From Microlunatus sagamiharensis (GTDB lineage Bacteria; Actinomycetota; Actinomycetes; Propionibacteriales; Propionibacteriaceae): a stretch of 64,000 bases of DNA. Under the pieces are notes generated by a model. That model was not told where the DNA came from and searched no databases. It was given only the letters and a program-made list of their open reading frames with translations. The translations under genes were made by a program, and so were the position numbers. The stretch lies in NCBI RefSeq assembly GCF_900105785.1, contig NZ_LT629799.1, positions 3,782,001 through 3,846,000 on the forward strand. The letters run 5' to 3'. Below, piece by piece: positions 18,596 to 27,372 of this stretch (positions are counted from its first letter, which is position 1; the number at the start of each line of letters is the position of its first letter).

Positions 18596-19267
18596 ATGGA
18601 CCGGCCGGAGGTGCAGCGGTCAGGGGCGCCGGGATGGGTGCGGACGGCGGTCCTGGCCGTCCCGCCGCTCGTCCTGGCGGCTGCCGGCGTCACCCACCCG
18701 ATGGAGCTCACCCGAGCCACTGCGCACCACTGGCTGGTCGTGCACGTCGCGCTGGTGCCGGTGTTCCCGCTGCTCGCGGTCGCCGTCTGGGTCCTGCTCG
18801 CGCGCGACGACGGCGTCCTGGCCTGGCTCGCCCGCGGGTCGGCCTTCGTGTACGCGGCCTTCTACGGCGCCCTCGACGCGGTGAACGGCGTGGCCGCGGG
18901 CGTTCTGGTGGCGCAGACCCCCGTGGGTGAGGCGGCGGACCCGACCGCGGCCCTGCGTCCGGTGCTCCGGATCGGCAACCAACTCGGGTGGGTCGGCAGC
19001 AGCGCCTTCCTGGTCGCCGTCCTGCTCACCGTGACCGTGCTCCTGCGGCGCCCCGGCCGCCGCCCGTGGCTCGGCGCGGTCGTCGTCGTCGCCGCGTCGG
19101 TGTCCTTCCTCGACTCCCACGTCTACTGGCCGCGCGGCGTGGTGACCATGGTCCTGCTCGCCGCCGGGCTCGTCCTCCTCGAGCCGACGCGCGCCCGCCA
19201 GCCCGGCTGGAGCGGCCCCGTCCGACCCGTCGACGTCCGGAGCTTCCAGCGCCCGATCAGCCGTTGA
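18596..19267 (+). CDS. Hypothetical membrane protein with about six helices, 223 aa
   Basis: The protein is very hydrophobic, with segments around AVLAVPPLVLAAAGV, WLVVHVALVPVFPLLAVAVWVLL, GSAFVYAAFYGALDAVNGV, VGSSAFLVAVLLTVTVLL, WLGAVVVVAASVSFL and GVVTMVLLAAGLVLL. The C-terminus is short, polar and arginine-rich. I do not recognise the family. It is transcribed divergently from gtrA across about 115 bases and ends before a strong hairpin. ATG 18596 is used; an ATG nine bases earlier (18587) is equally possible, and neither has a clear ribosome site. Confidence 0.7.
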   Translation: MDRPEVQRSGAPGWVRTAVLAVPPLVLAAAGVTHPMELTRATAHHWLVVHVALVPVFPLLAVAVWVLLARDDGVLAWLARGSAFVYAAFYGALDAVNGVAAGVLVAQTPVGEAADPTAALRPVLRIGNQLGWVGSSAFLVAVLLTVTVLLRRPGRRPWLGAVVVVAASVSFLDSHVYWPRGVVTMVLLAAGLVLLEPTRARQPGWSGPVRPVDVRSFQRPISR

Positions 19268-19285
19268 CGCCACGTCGGATCACCC

Positions 19286-19340
19286 CGGCTGCGCACTCCC
19301 GCACCCTCCCGAGGCCATGCGGTGCGGGAGCGCGCAGCCG
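19286..19340. terminator. Bidirectional hairpin between convergent genes
   Basis: Arms of 20 bases, 19286-19305 and 19321-19340, pair with a single mismatch (19 of 20) around a 15-base loop. The element sits exactly between the convergent membrane protein and SDR genes, so it can end transcription from both sides. Confidence 0.75.
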
Positions 19341-19351
19341 CGCGGGGTCGC

Positions 19352-20128
19352 TCAGAGCGGCGTGACGTACGCCCCGCTGATGCCGCCGTCGACCAGGAAG
19401 GTGCTCGCGGTGACGAAGCTCGACTCGTCGGAGGCGAGCCACAGGACGGCGTTGGCGATCTCCTCCGGCTCGGCGAAGCGGCCCATCGGGACGTGGACCA
19501 GCCGCCGCGCCGCGCGCTCGGGGTCGGAGGCGAAGAGCTCCTGCAGCAGCGGGGTGTTCACCGGTCCCGGGCAGAGCGCGTTGACGCGGATGCCGTGGCG
19601 GGCGAACTCCACGCCGAGCTCGCGGCTCATCGACAGCACGCCGCCCTTGGAGGCGGAGTAGGAGATCTGCGAGGTGGCCGCACCCATCACCGCGACGAAC
19701 GAGGCGGTGTTGATGATCGAGCCGCGCCCCTGCTCGGTCATGTGGCCGAGCGCGGCCTTGCAGCAGAGGTAGACCGAGGTCAGGTTGACCTCCTGCACCC
19801 GGCGCCAGGCGTCCAGGCCGGTGACGAGGATCGAGTCGTCGTCGGGCGGGGAGATGCCCGCGTTGTTGAAGGCGATGTCGACCGACCCGTACGTCTCCCT
19901 GGCCGCGCCGAACAGGGCGTCGACGTCCGCCGGGCTCGTCACGTCGGTGCGGACGAACAGCCCGCCCAGCTCCGCGGCGACCTCCGGGCCGCGCTCGGTA
20001 TCCAGGTCACCGACGACCACGTGCGCGCCCTCGTCGGCCAGCCGCCGCGCCGACGCCAGTCCGATGCCGGAGCACCCGCCGGTGACGACCGCCGTACGGC
20101 CCTCGACGCGACCCTCTCGTTCCACCAC
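19352..20128 (-). CDS. SDR family NAD(P)-dependent oxidoreductase, 258 aa
   Basis: A classical short-chain dehydrogenase: TGGCSGIG cofactor motif, GDLD at the end of strand 2 (an aspartate favours NAD), NNAG, a catalytic Ser before SYSASKGG (Tyr-x-x-x-Lys), and CPGPVNTPLL. It oxidises an alcohol or reduces a carbonyl. It is the last gene of a five-gene operon with an aldehyde dehydrogenase, a glutamine-synthetase-like ligase, a FadR regulator and a permease, and lies 30 bases behind the aldehyde dehydrogenase gene. Its substrate is therefore probably an intermediate of the same catabolic route; the exact one cannot be read from the sequence. Confidence 0.88.
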   Translation of the reverse strand: MVEREGRVEGRTAVVTGGCSGIGLASARRLADEGAHVVVGDLDTERGPEVAAELGGLFVRTDVTSPADVDALFGAARETYGSVDIAFNNAGISPPDDDSILVTGLDAWRRVQEVNLTSVYLCCKAALGHMTEQGRGSIINTASFVAVMGAATSQISYSASKGGVLSMSRELGVEFARHGIRVNALCPGPVNTPLLQELFASDPERAARRLVHVPMGRFAEPEEIANAVLWLASDESSFVTASTFLVDGGISGAYVTPL

Positions 20129-20158
20129 TGCTCGTTCCTGTCTCTGGTTGTTCTGCGA

Positions 20159-21529
20159 CTAGATCTGGCTGAAGAAGACGTTCTTGGTCTCGGTGAAGGC
20201 GTCCGCCGCCTCGGGCCCGAGCTCGCGGCCGAGGCCGGACTGCTTGAACCCGCCGAAGGGCGTCCAGTAGCGGACGGCCGAGTTGGAGTTGACGCTGAGG
20301 TTGCCGGCCTGGACGCCGCGCGCCACGCGGAGGGCGCGGCCGAGGTCGCGGGTGAAGATCGAGCCGGCCAGGCCGTAGTCGCTGTCGTTGGCCAGCGCGA
20401 CCGCCTCGGCCTCGTCGTCGAAGCCGAGCACCGCGACCACCGGGCCGAAGACCTCCTCGCGCCAGACCGCCTGCTGGGTCGACTCGGCCAGCACGACCGT
20501 CGGCGGCACCCAGAAGCCGGCGCCGTCGGGCGCCGAGCCGGTGAAGGCGACGTCGACGCCGTCGAGGTAGCCCTGCACCCTCGAGCGCTGCCCGGCGGAG
20601 ATCAGCGGGCCCATCTGGGTGTCCTCGAAGCGTGGGTCGTCCACGCGGAAGGCGTCGACCGCGGCCTGAAAGCGCTCGAGGAACTCGTCGCGCACGGAGT
20701 TCTGCACGAGGATCCGTGATCGCGCGCAGCAGTCCTGCCCGGCGTTGTCGAAGACCGCGCCCGGGGCCGCGGCCGCCGCGGCGGCCACGTCGGCGTCGGC
20801 GAAGACGACGTTGGCGCTCTTGCCGCCGAGCTCGAGCGTGCAGCGCTTGACCTGCTCCGCGCAGCCGGCGAGGACCTGCTTGCCGACCTTGGTCGATCCG
20901 GTGAAGGTCACCTTGCGCACGAGCGGGTGGGTGACGAACCGCTCCCCGACGACCGGCCCCCGTCCGGGCAGCACGGTGAAGACGCCCTCGGGCAGCCCGG
21001 CCTCGCGGGCGAGCTCGCCGAGGCGCACGGCGGACAGCGGCGTCAGCTCGGCGGGCTTGAGCACGACCGTGCAGCCCGCGGCGAGCGCCGGTGCGAAGCC
21101 CCACGAGGCGATGAGCATGGGGAAGTTCCAGGGGACGATGATCCCGACGACGCCGACCGGCTCGTGGAACGTCACGTCCACGCCGCCCGGCACCGGGATC
21201 TGCCGCCCAAGCAGCCGCTCCGGGGTCCCCGCGTAGTACTCGAGGACGCGCGCGACCTGGTCGGCCTCCCACCGGGCGTTGCCGACCGTGTGCCCGGCGT
21301 TGCTGATCTCGAGCTCGGCGAGCTCGTCGACGTGCGCCTCGACGACCCGGGCGAAGGCGCGCAGCAGCCGGGCGCGCTCGCCCGGCGCGACGTCGCGCCA
21401 GGCGGGGAACGCCGCGTGGGCGCGCTCGATCGCCGCGTCGGTCTCCTCCAGGCTGGCCAGGTCGACGGTGGTGATGACCTGCTCGGTCGCGGGGTCGACG
21501 ACGTCCCAGCGGTCCTGCTGCGTGCTCAC
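20159..21529 (-). CDS. Aldehyde dehydrogenase family protein, 456 aa
   Basis: The NAD(P)-dependent aldehyde dehydrogenase signature is complete: VPWNFPM, GSTKVGKQV cofactor loop, LELGGKSAN with the general-base glutamate, and NAGQDCCARSR with the catalytic cysteine (two adjacent cysteines). Behind a glutamine-synthetase-like ligase, it may oxidise a gamma-glutamylated amino-aldehyde, as PuuC does in putrescine breakdown; this is inference from context. GTG 21529 is chosen because AGGA lies eight bases upstream; another in-frame GTG at 21544 overlaps the ligase stop. Confidence 0.92.
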   Translation of the reverse strand: MSTQQDRWDVVDPATEQVITTVDLASLEETDAAIERAHAAFPAWRDVAPGERARLLRAFARVVEAHVDELAELEISNAGHTVGNARWEADQVARVLEYYAGTPERLLGRQIPVPGGVDVTFHEPVGVVGIIVPWNFPMLIASWGFAPALAAGCTVVLKPAELTPLSAVRLGELAREAGLPEGVFTVLPGRGPVVGERFVTHPLVRKVTFTGSTKVGKQVLAGCAEQVKRCTLELGGKSANVVFADADVAAAAAAAPGAVFDNAGQDCCARSRILVQNSVRDEFLERFQAAVDAFRVDDPRFEDTQMGPLISAGQRSRVQGYLDGVDVAFTGSAPDGAGFWVPPTVVLAESTQQAVWREEVFGPVVAVLGFDDEAEAVALANDSDYGLAGSIFTRDLGRALRVARGVQAGNLSVNSNSAVRYWTPFGGFKQSGLGRELGPEAADAFTETKNVFFSQI

Positions 21530-21540
21530 AGACTCGTTCC

Positions 21541-22917
21541 TCACATGCGTTCGAAGCTGCGGCGCAGCTCCCAGTCGGTCACGGCGGCGTCGAACGCGGT
21601 CAGCTCGACCTCGGCCATCCGCGTGTAGTGGTCGACGACGGCGTCGCCGAAGCAGGCGCGGGCCACGGCCGACGAGCTCCACGCGTCGCGGGCGTCGCGC
21701 AGGGTCCTCGGGACCTTCGGGAGGTCGCTGTCGTAGGCGTTGCCGACCAGCGCCGGCGGCAGCTCCAGCTGCTCGTCGATCCCGTGCAGCCCGCCCGCGA
21801 TCATCGCCGCGATGGCCAGGTAGGGGTTCACGTCGCCGCCGGGGACGCGGTTCTCCAGCCGGGCGCTCTTCCCGTGGCCCACGAGGCGTACGGCGCAGGT
21901 GCGGTTGTCCTCGCCCCAGGCGATCGTCGTCGGCGCGAAGGAGCCGGCGGCGAAGCGCTTGTAGGAGTTGACGTTGGGCGCGTAGAGCAGCGTGAAGTCG
22001 GCCATCGTCGCGAGCAGGCCCGCGATGAAGTGCTCGTACTCCTTTGTCCGGCCGCCCTCGCTCCAGAAGGTCGTCGACCCGTCCGCCCCGCGCAGCGACA
22101 GGTGCACGTGGCACGACGAGCCCTCGCGCTCGTCGAACTTGGCCATGAAGGTCAGCGACTGGCCGTGGTTGGCCGCGATCTGCTTGGCCGCGGTCTTGTA
22201 GACCGCGTGGTTGTCGGCCGTGGTCAGCGCGTCGGCGTAGAGGAAGCCGATCTCGTGCTGGCCGAGGTTGCACTCGCCCTTCGCCGACTCGACGTCCATG
22301 CCCGCGGCGTACATCGCGTTGCGGATCTCGCGCAGCAGCGGCTCGGCCCGGCCGCCGCCGAGGATCGAGTAGTCGACGTTGTACTGGTTGACCGGCACGA
22401 GGTCGCGGTAGCCGGAGCGCCAGGCGTCCTCGTACGAGGTCTGGAACGCGATGAACTCCAGCTCGGTCCCGGCGAGGGCGACCAGCCCGCGCTCGGCGAG
22501 GCGGTCGAGCTGGGTGGTGAGCATCGTGCGCGGCGACTGCGGCACGGGGGAGTGGTCGAGCTGGACGAGGTCGCACTGCACCATCGCGGCGCCCGGCTCG
22601 TACGGCAGCCGGCGCAGCGTCGCGAGGTCGAGCGCGAACTCGAGGTCGCCGTAGCCGGACTCCCACGAGGTGAGGGCGTAGCCGTCGACGGTGTTCATGT
22701 CGACGTCGACGGCGAGGAGGTAGTTGCAGCCCTCGGTGCCCTGGCCCAGGACGTGGTCGAGGAAGTACGCGGCGTGCATGCGCTTGCCCTGCAGCCGCCC
22801 CTGCATGTCGGTGAGCGCGACGACGACGGTGTCGATGTCGCCGCGCGCGACCTCCGCCCGCAGCGCGTCGACGCTGAGGTAGCGGTCGTTCGGTGCCTGC
22901 CTGGTGGACGTGGTCAT
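21541..22917 (-). CDS. Glutamine synthetase family protein, probably gamma-glutamyl-amine ligase, 458 aa
   Basis: The fold is that of glutamine synthetase: N-terminal beta-grasp part with VVVALTDMQGRLQGKRM, GTELEFI metal site, KGECNLGQHEIGF, SSCHVHLSL, and the late ENRVPGGDVNPYLAIAAMIAGGLHGI segment. The ATP/glutamate loop diverges from housekeeping GlnA and no adenylylation-site region is evident. Its company (permease, aldehyde dehydrogenase, SDR, FadR regulator) is that of PuuA or GlnA3/GlnA4-like enzymes, which ligate glutamate to polyamines or ethanolamine with ATP. I favour such a role, but the amine is unknown. Confidence 0.88.
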   Translation of the reverse strand: MTTSTRQAPNDRYLSVDALRAEVARGDIDTVVVALTDMQGRLQGKRMHAAYFLDHVLGQGTEGCNYLLAVDVDMNTVDGYALTSWESGYGDLEFALDLATLRRLPYEPGAAMVQCDLVQLDHSPVPQSPRTMLTTQLDRLAERGLVALAGTELEFIAFQTSYEDAWRSGYRDLVPVNQYNVDYSILGGGRAEPLLREIRNAMYAAGMDVESAKGECNLGQHEIGFLYADALTTADNHAVYKTAAKQIAANHGQSLTFMAKFDEREGSSCHVHLSLRGADGSTTFWSEGGRTKEYEHFIAGLLATMADFTLLYAPNVNSYKRFAAGSFAPTTIAWGEDNRTCAVRLVGHGKSARLENRVPGGDVNPYLAIAAMIAGGLHGIDEQLELPPALVGNAYDSDLPKVPRTLRDARDAWSSSAVARACFGDAVVDHYTRMAEVELTAFDAAVTDWELRRSFERM

Positions 22918-22927
22918 GCGGTTCCCC

Positions 22928-23656
22928 TCACCTGATCAACCCTCGCAGCAGCGCGGCCGTGTCGTCGCAGTGCTCCTCCATCGCCCGGCGCGCCGGCTCG
23001 GGCCGGCCCGCCTCGACCGCACCGACGATCGCCGCGTGCTGGGCGTTCGAGTGCTCGATGTTCACGCCCAGGACCGGGATGGACAGCAGCATCTCGTGCA
23101 CCGCGGCCTGGACCTTCGTCACCGCCTCGACCAGCGAGGCGGAGCGGCTCAGCGTGGCCAGGACCAGGTGCAGCCGGGCGTCGGCCTGGCGGTGCTCCGC
23201 CGGACCGGCCGCCGTGCGCACGTCGTCGTGGGCGGCGTGCAGCGCGTCGAGGTCGGCGGTGGTCAGCGTCGTCGACGCCGCGACGAAGCAGGCGCCGGGC
23301 TCCACCACGCGGCGGAAGACCAGCGCGTCGAGCAGCTCGGGCCGTCGCGCCTCCGCGGCGGCGGGCTCGCTGCCGGGGACGGGCGGCTCGAGGTCGACCA
23401 CGGTCCCGCCGCCGCGACCGCGCGTGGTCCGGACCATGCCGGCGGCGCGCAGCGCGCCGATCGCCTCGCGCACGGTCGCCCGGGACACCCCGAGCAGGCC
23501 GGCGAGCTCGCGCTCGGGCGGCAGCGTGCTCCCGTACGGGTAGACGCCGAGCCGGATCGCCGTGGCCAGCCGCTCGACGCAGCCCTCGAAGGCGTGGCGA
23601 CCGGAGCCCCCGGACGGGGCGAGGAGGTCGTGACCCAGGTCGAGCAGGTCGCTCAC
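22928..23656 (-). CDS. FadR/GntR family transcriptional regulator, 242 aa
   Basis: A winged helix at about residues 22-90 contains STLPPERELAGLLGVSRATVREAIGALRAAG, the GntR recognition motif, followed by GRGGGTVV in the wing. The all-helical FCD-type domain after it has the family's metal-binding pattern of Asp/His (DARLHLVLATLS, EHCDDTAALL). It probably senses the substrate or an intermediate of the operon it sits in. GTG 23656 overlaps the permease stop (GTGA), and the ligase gene follows ten bases after its own stop. A candidate operator lies upstream of the permease gene at 25291. Confidence 0.9.
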   Translation of the reverse strand: MSDLLDLGHDLLAPSGGSGRHAFEGCVERLATAIRLGVYPYGSTLPPERELAGLLGVSRATVREAIGALRAAGMVRTTRGRGGGTVVDLEPPVPGSEPAAAEARRPELLDALVFRRVVEPGACFVAASTTLTTADLDALHAAHDDVRTAAGPAEHRQADARLHLVLATLSRSASLVEAVTKVQAAVHEMLLSIPVLGVNIEHSNAQHAAIVGAVEAGRPEPARRAMEEHCDDTAALLRGLIR

Positions 23657-25224
23657 CTGGTGCCCGGTGCCGAGCCGGTGCCGCTGGAGCTGTCCGCGGG
23701 CGGCTCGGCCTCGGCGACGGGCGGGCCGTTCATGAAGCGCTTCTTGCCGCTGACCTGCCAGCTGATGAGGGAGAAGGCCAGCACCACGAGCACCGCGACC
23801 GGCGCGTAGTTGAACGTGCTCACGTCGACCGGCGCGACCGGAGGCAGCACGAAGAGGATGCAGATGATCACGACCCAGACCACGGCGACCCAGCCGATCA
23901 GCCCGCTGAAGCGCCCGAGGTTCCACGGGCCGGGCGTGAAGTCGCGGTTCAGGCGGCGCAGCAGCACCGGGATCACGTAGGCGATGTAGAGCCCGATCAC
24001 CGCGATCGAGGTGACCGCGAAGTACGCCGTCGAGCTGAACAGCGCGGGCGAGGCCAGGATCACCGAGAGCGTGACGCAGAGCCAGATCGAGTTCGTCGGG
24101 GTGCCGGTGCGCGGGTTGACCTTGGCCCAGATCCGCGAGCCGGGCAGCGCGTTGTCGCGGGAGAAGGCGTACGACATCCGCGAGTTGGCGGTGACCGAGG
24201 CCATCCCGCAGAAGAACTGGGCGACGCAGACGATGAACAGCAGGAACTTGGCCACGCCGGGGCTGCCGAGGGAGTCCAGGAAGATCTGCGCCGGCGGCAG
24301 CCCGGTGGCCGACTCCGACAGCTTGGCGAGGCCCTCCTCGCTGCGGTCGGTGATCGCCGCGGTGATCGAGTAGAGCAGGACGAAGCCGCCGATCACCGAG
24401 ACCAGCACGCTGGTGACGATGCCGCGCGGGGCGGCGCGGGAGGCGTTCTTGGTCTCCTCGGCGACGTGGGCGGAGGCGTCGTAGCCGGTGTAGGTGTACT
24501 GCGCCATCAGCAGGCCCATGAGGAAGACGTAGGGCAGGAAGCTCCAGCCGGTCTCGTTGTGGAAGCCGGTGAGGGTCCACGAGACCGACTGGTGCTTCTC
24601 CGGGAGCGCCCACAGCGCCACGACGATGACCAGGACGCCGACGACGTGCCACCAGGCGGAGACGTTGGACAGCAGGCTGACCAGGTTGACGCCGAAGACG
24701 TTGAGCAGCGCGTGGACCAGGATGATCCCGAGGAAGAGCAGGAACGTGCGGCCCGGCGTGGCCTCGACGCCCCAGACGAGGTTCATGAAGGCCATCCACG
24801 TGGTGGCGCAGCCGAAGTCGATGGCCGCGGTGACCGCGACCTCGCCGAGGAAGTTGAACCACCCGGTGAACCAGGCCCACTCACGTCGGTTGCGCTTCGC
24901 CAGGCGCCCGGCCCAGAAGTACAGCCCGCCCGCGGTCGGGTAGCGCGAGCAGACCTCGGCCATCGCCGCGGCGACCGCGAGTACGAGGACCCCGACGATC
25001 AGCCAGCCGAGCACCAGCGTCGACGGGCCGCCCGAGCGGAGCGCGATGCCGTACGAGGTGATGCAGCCAGCCAGGATCGAGATGATCGAGAACGACACGG
25101 CGAAGTTCGAGAACCCCGACATCCCGCGGTGGAGCTCCTGGGTGTAGCCGAGCTCGGCCAGCGCCCTGGCGTCGTCGTCCATGGCCTCGTCGAGCCCGGC
25201 GTCGGCCTGCTTCTCACTGGTCAT
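23653..25224 (-). CDS. APC superfamily amino acid/amine permease, 523 aa
   Basis: Twelve membrane helices are predictable, beginning after the cytoplasmic stretch LHRGMSGFSNFAVSFSIIS, which is typical of GABA/choline-type APC permeases (AAT/BAT2-like). TAGGLYFWAG and the RMSYAFSRDNALPGS loop also fit. It should import an amino acid, amine or amino alcohol with protons. It is the first gene of the operon with the FadR regulator, ligase and dehydrogenases, so it most likely supplies their substrate. About 120 bases of upstream DNA before the VOC gene must hold the operon promoter. Confidence 0.92.
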   Translation of the reverse strand: MTSEKQADAGLDEAMDDDARALAELGYTQELHRGMSGFSNFAVSFSIISILAGCITSYGIALRSGGPSTLVLGWLIVGVLVLAVAAAMAEVCSRYPTAGGLYFWAGRLAKRNRREWAWFTGWFNFLGEVAVTAAIDFGCATTWMAFMNLVWGVEATPGRTFLLFLGIILVHALLNVFGVNLVSLLSNVSAWWHVVGVLVIVVALWALPEKHQSVSWTLTGFHNETGWSFLPYVFLMGLLMAQYTYTGYDASAHVAEETKNASRAAPRGIVTSVLVSVIGGFVLLYSITAAITDRSEEGLAKLSESATGLPPAQIFLDSLGSPGVAKFLLFIVCVAQFFCGMASVTANSRMSYAFSRDNALPGSRIWAKVNPRTGTPTNSIWLCVTLSVILASPALFSSTAYFAVTSIAVIGLYIAYVIPVLLRRLNRDFTPGPWNLGRFSGLIGWVAVVWVVIICILFVLPPVAPVDVSTFNYAPVAVLVVLAFSLISWQVSGKKRFMNGPPVAEAEPPADSSSGTGSAPGTR

Positions 25225-25287
25225 CCGCTGCTCCGTCTCGCGTCAGGTGGGCGAGCGAGATCCTGTCGGAGTCCGAGCGCTGGCGTC

Positions 25288-25302
25288 AATGGTCTGACCT
25301 CA
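25288..25302. promoter_or_regulatory. Candidate FadR-type operator upstream of the permease operon
   Basis: AATGGTCTGACCTCA contains the palindrome GGTC-T-GACC (25291-25299), close to the GGTnnnACC core bound by FadR/PdhR-type regulators. It lies 64 bases before the permease start, where repression or autoregulation by the FadR protein of the operon would act. Confidence 0.45.
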
Positions 25303-25344
25303 GGCCTTTAAACACCGTCACGCGGCCGTCACCGACGGTGCCGG

Positions 25345-25758
25345 TCAGGCAGGTGGCGCCGGCTCCCCGCGGTAGCTGCCGAACGACCAGTGGTTGCCCT
25401 CGGGGTCGCGCATCGAGAACTCGCGGCCGCCGTAGCCGGGGTCGTTGAGCGGGCGGGTGATCCGGACGCCCGCCGCGGCGCTGACCCGGGCGTGCACCGT
25501 GTCGACGTCGTCGGTCACGACGTAGAGCGCGGCCGTCCCCGGCTGCGGCCCGTCGTCGTCGCGGTGGCTGCCGAGCATGATCGCTCCGCCCTCGGGCCAG
25601 TCGAGCTGGGCGTGCGCCACCAGGTCCCCGTCGGCGAAGACCGCCGTGCGCCGGAAGCCGACCACGTCGACCAGGAAGTCGATCAGGGCGGCCGCGTCCC
25701 GGGCGCGGAAGGCGGGCCAGACGCTGGGCGGACGGACGGGCTGGGTCTCCTCGGTCAT
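25345..25758 (-). CDS. VOC (glyoxalase/bleomycin resistance fold) protein, 137 aa
   Basis: A single-domain vicinal-oxygen-chelate protein with the paired beta-alpha-beta-beta-beta layout: FLVDVVGFRRTAVFADGDLVAHAQLDW, TAALYVVTDDVDTVHARVSAAAGV, and the closing REFSMRDPEGNHWSFGSY, whose glutamate-less DPEGN motif is typical of YycE/PhnB-like members. The activity cannot be assigned. Its ATG is three bases from the TGA that would end the unbroken reading frame of the AraC gene upstream, so the two were probably made as one operon. GAGG lies eight bases before the ATG. Confidence 0.88.
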   Translation of the reverse strand: MTEETQPVRPPSVWPAFRARDAAALIDFLVDVVGFRRTAVFADGDLVAHAQLDWPEGGAIMLGSHRDDDGPQPGTAALYVVTDDVDTVHARVSAAAGVRITRPLNDPGYGGREFSMRDPEGNHWSFGSYRGEPAPPA

Positions 25759-25854
25759 GGCTCAAGCCTCGCCGTGGCGGCGGCCGCCGGCTTGGATGTT
25801 CCGGTGCTCCTCGGCCAGCCAGCCGGTGGGGTTCGTGCCCAGGTGCTCACGGAA

Positions 25855-26634
25855 CTAGCGGCCGAGGTGCGACTGGTCGGCGTAGCCGTGAGCGGCCGCC
25901 AGCGCGGCGAGGTCTGTACGCCGTCCGGCCGCCACGACGCCGGCCAGGGCACGGCTCGTGGCGTCGAACCGCACCAGCCGGGCCACTCGCTGGGGCGGCT
26001 GGCCGACCTCACGGGCGAAGAGCGTGGTCAGGTGCCGGGGGCTGAGGGCGACGTGGCCCGCGAGCCCGTCGAGCCGGCGCCGACCGCCGCTGCACAGCAG
26101 CCAGCGCCACGCCTCCTCGAGCTCCGGGCGGGTCCCGGACGAGCGGGGCGCACGGTCCAGGCGGTCGCGGAGGTAGGTCTGCAGCAGCGCGAACCGCTCG
26201 GCCCAGGTCGGCGTCTCGGCGAGGCGCTGACGCAGGGCCTCGATCGACGGGCCCAGCACGTCGAGGCCCGTCACTCCGCGCCCGGCCAGCTCGACCGGGC
26301 CCGCCCCGAGCAGCCGTCGTGCGTGCAACGGGTGGACGGCGAGCTGCAGCCCGGCCTGCCGCCGCGGCATCCGGACCATCGCCGCCCGCGTGTGCAGCGG
26401 TGAGACCACGACGGCCTCGCGGCGCTCGGCCGACGTGCCCAGCCCTTCGGCGTCCTCGGACCAGGCGATGGGCTCGTCGAGGCTGAGGACGATCGTCAGC
26501 CAGGGTGACGGGACGCCGCGGTGCAGCCGCTCCTCGGGCTCCTCGCTCGTGTAGCCGACGGTGCTCGCGACCAGGCCGGGCAGCAGGTCGGCGCGGACGT
26601 GCGCCGGCGCCTCGGCTCCCGCGTCGTCGGCCAC
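25855..26634 (-). CDS. AraC family regulator, cut short by an in-frame TAG, 259 aa
   Basis: The N-terminal ligand part (residues 1-150) is an AraC-type sensing domain; residues 170-259 begin the double helix-turn-helix (LAGHVALSPRHLTTLFAREVGQPPQRVARLVRFDAT ... AAHGYADQSHLGR). The frame then meets TAG at 25857-25855, inside the second DNA-binding motif. Beyond the stop the same frame runs 30 more codons, FREHLGTNPTGWLAEEH and so on, to TGA at 25764-25762, which is exactly how this domain normally ends. The full protein would be 290 residues. DNA binding by the shortened form is doubtful. GTG 26634 has AGGA eight bases upstream. Confidence 0.85.
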   Translation of the reverse strand: MADDAGAEAPAHVRADLLPGLVASTVGYTSEEPEERLHRGVPSPWLTIVLSLDEPIAWSEDAEGLGTSAERREAVVVSPLHTRAAMVRMPRRQAGLQLAVHPLHARRLLGAGPVELAGRGVTGLDVLGPSIEALRQRLAETPTWAERFALLQTYLRDRLDRAPRSSGTRPELEEAWRWLLCSGGRRRLDGLAGHVALSPRHLTTLFAREVGQPPQRVARLVRFDATSRALAGVVAAGRRTDLAALAAAHGYADQSHLGR

Positions 26635-26779
26635 GGGACGATCCTGCCGCTGGCGCGGCCCGCTGTCAGCGCGTCCGGACCGGATCTGCTCGATCGCCGA
26701 CCCGAGACCGGCGCGTCCACCCGTCGTCGAGCGTCGAGCCCGGGCGCACGCACGATCTCGGGTCGGCGAAAGAGCGGTC

Positions 26780-27337
26780 CTAGGCGGAGAGCTCCTTCAC
26801 CAGCGCCTCGCCGAAGGCGGGGATGTCGTCGGGGTTGCGGCTGCTGATGAGCACCCAGCCGTTGGCGGGGCACCGGAAGACCTGCTCGTCCTTCCAGGTG
26901 CCGCCCGCGTTGGTGATGTCGGTCTTGAGCGAGGGCCAGCTCGCGAGCGTCTTGCCGCGCACGACGTCGGCCTCGATCAACGTCCACGGGCCGTGGCAGA
27001 TCGCGCCGACGGGCTTGCCGCTGCCGGCGAAGGTCTTCACGAAGGCGACGGCGTCGTCCTCGAGGCGCAGCGCGTCGGGGTTGGTGGTGCCGCCCGGCAG
27101 CACCAGCAGGTCGTAGTCGGCCGGGTCGGCGTCGCCCACGGCGAGGTCGGCGTCGAACGTGTCGGCCTTCTCCACGTCGTTGTTGAACGCCTGGATCTCG
27201 CCCTTCTCGGGGGCGAGCAGGACGACCTTCGCCCCAGCCTTCGTCAGCGCGTCGCGCGGGCCGGTCAGCTCCGCCTGCTCGACGCCGGCGTTCGCCATCA
27301 GGAAGGCGACGGTGCGCCCGTTCAGCTCGTCGGCCAT
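26780..27337 (-). CDS. DJ-1/PfpI family protein (intracellular protease/deglycase-like), 185 aa
   Basis: A type 1 glutamine-amidotransferase-like fold with the nucleophile elbow GAICHGPWTLIEA (Cys followed by His, the PfpI/YhbO signature), an upstream EKGEIQAFNND segment and LLVLPGGTTNPDALR. Such proteins act as glyoxalase III/deglycases or stress proteins in the cytoplasm. Length fits the family. ATG 27337 is preferred because AGGA lies eight bases before it; the ATG two codons earlier (27343) is too close to that site. It is divergent from the SPL gene, with a palindrome in between. Confidence 0.9.
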   Translation of the reverse strand: MADELNGRTVAFLMANAGVEQAELTGPRDALTKAGAKVVLLAPEKGEIQAFNNDVEKADTFDADLAVGDADPADYDLLVLPGGTTNPDALRLEDDAVAFVKTFAGSGKPVGAICHGPWTLIEADVVRGKTLASWPSLKTDITNAGGTWKDEQVFRCPANGWVLISSRNPDDIPAFGEALVKELSA

Positions 27338-27372
27338 GGTCATGGTCCTCTCGTCCGGGGTGGTCTGTCGTG

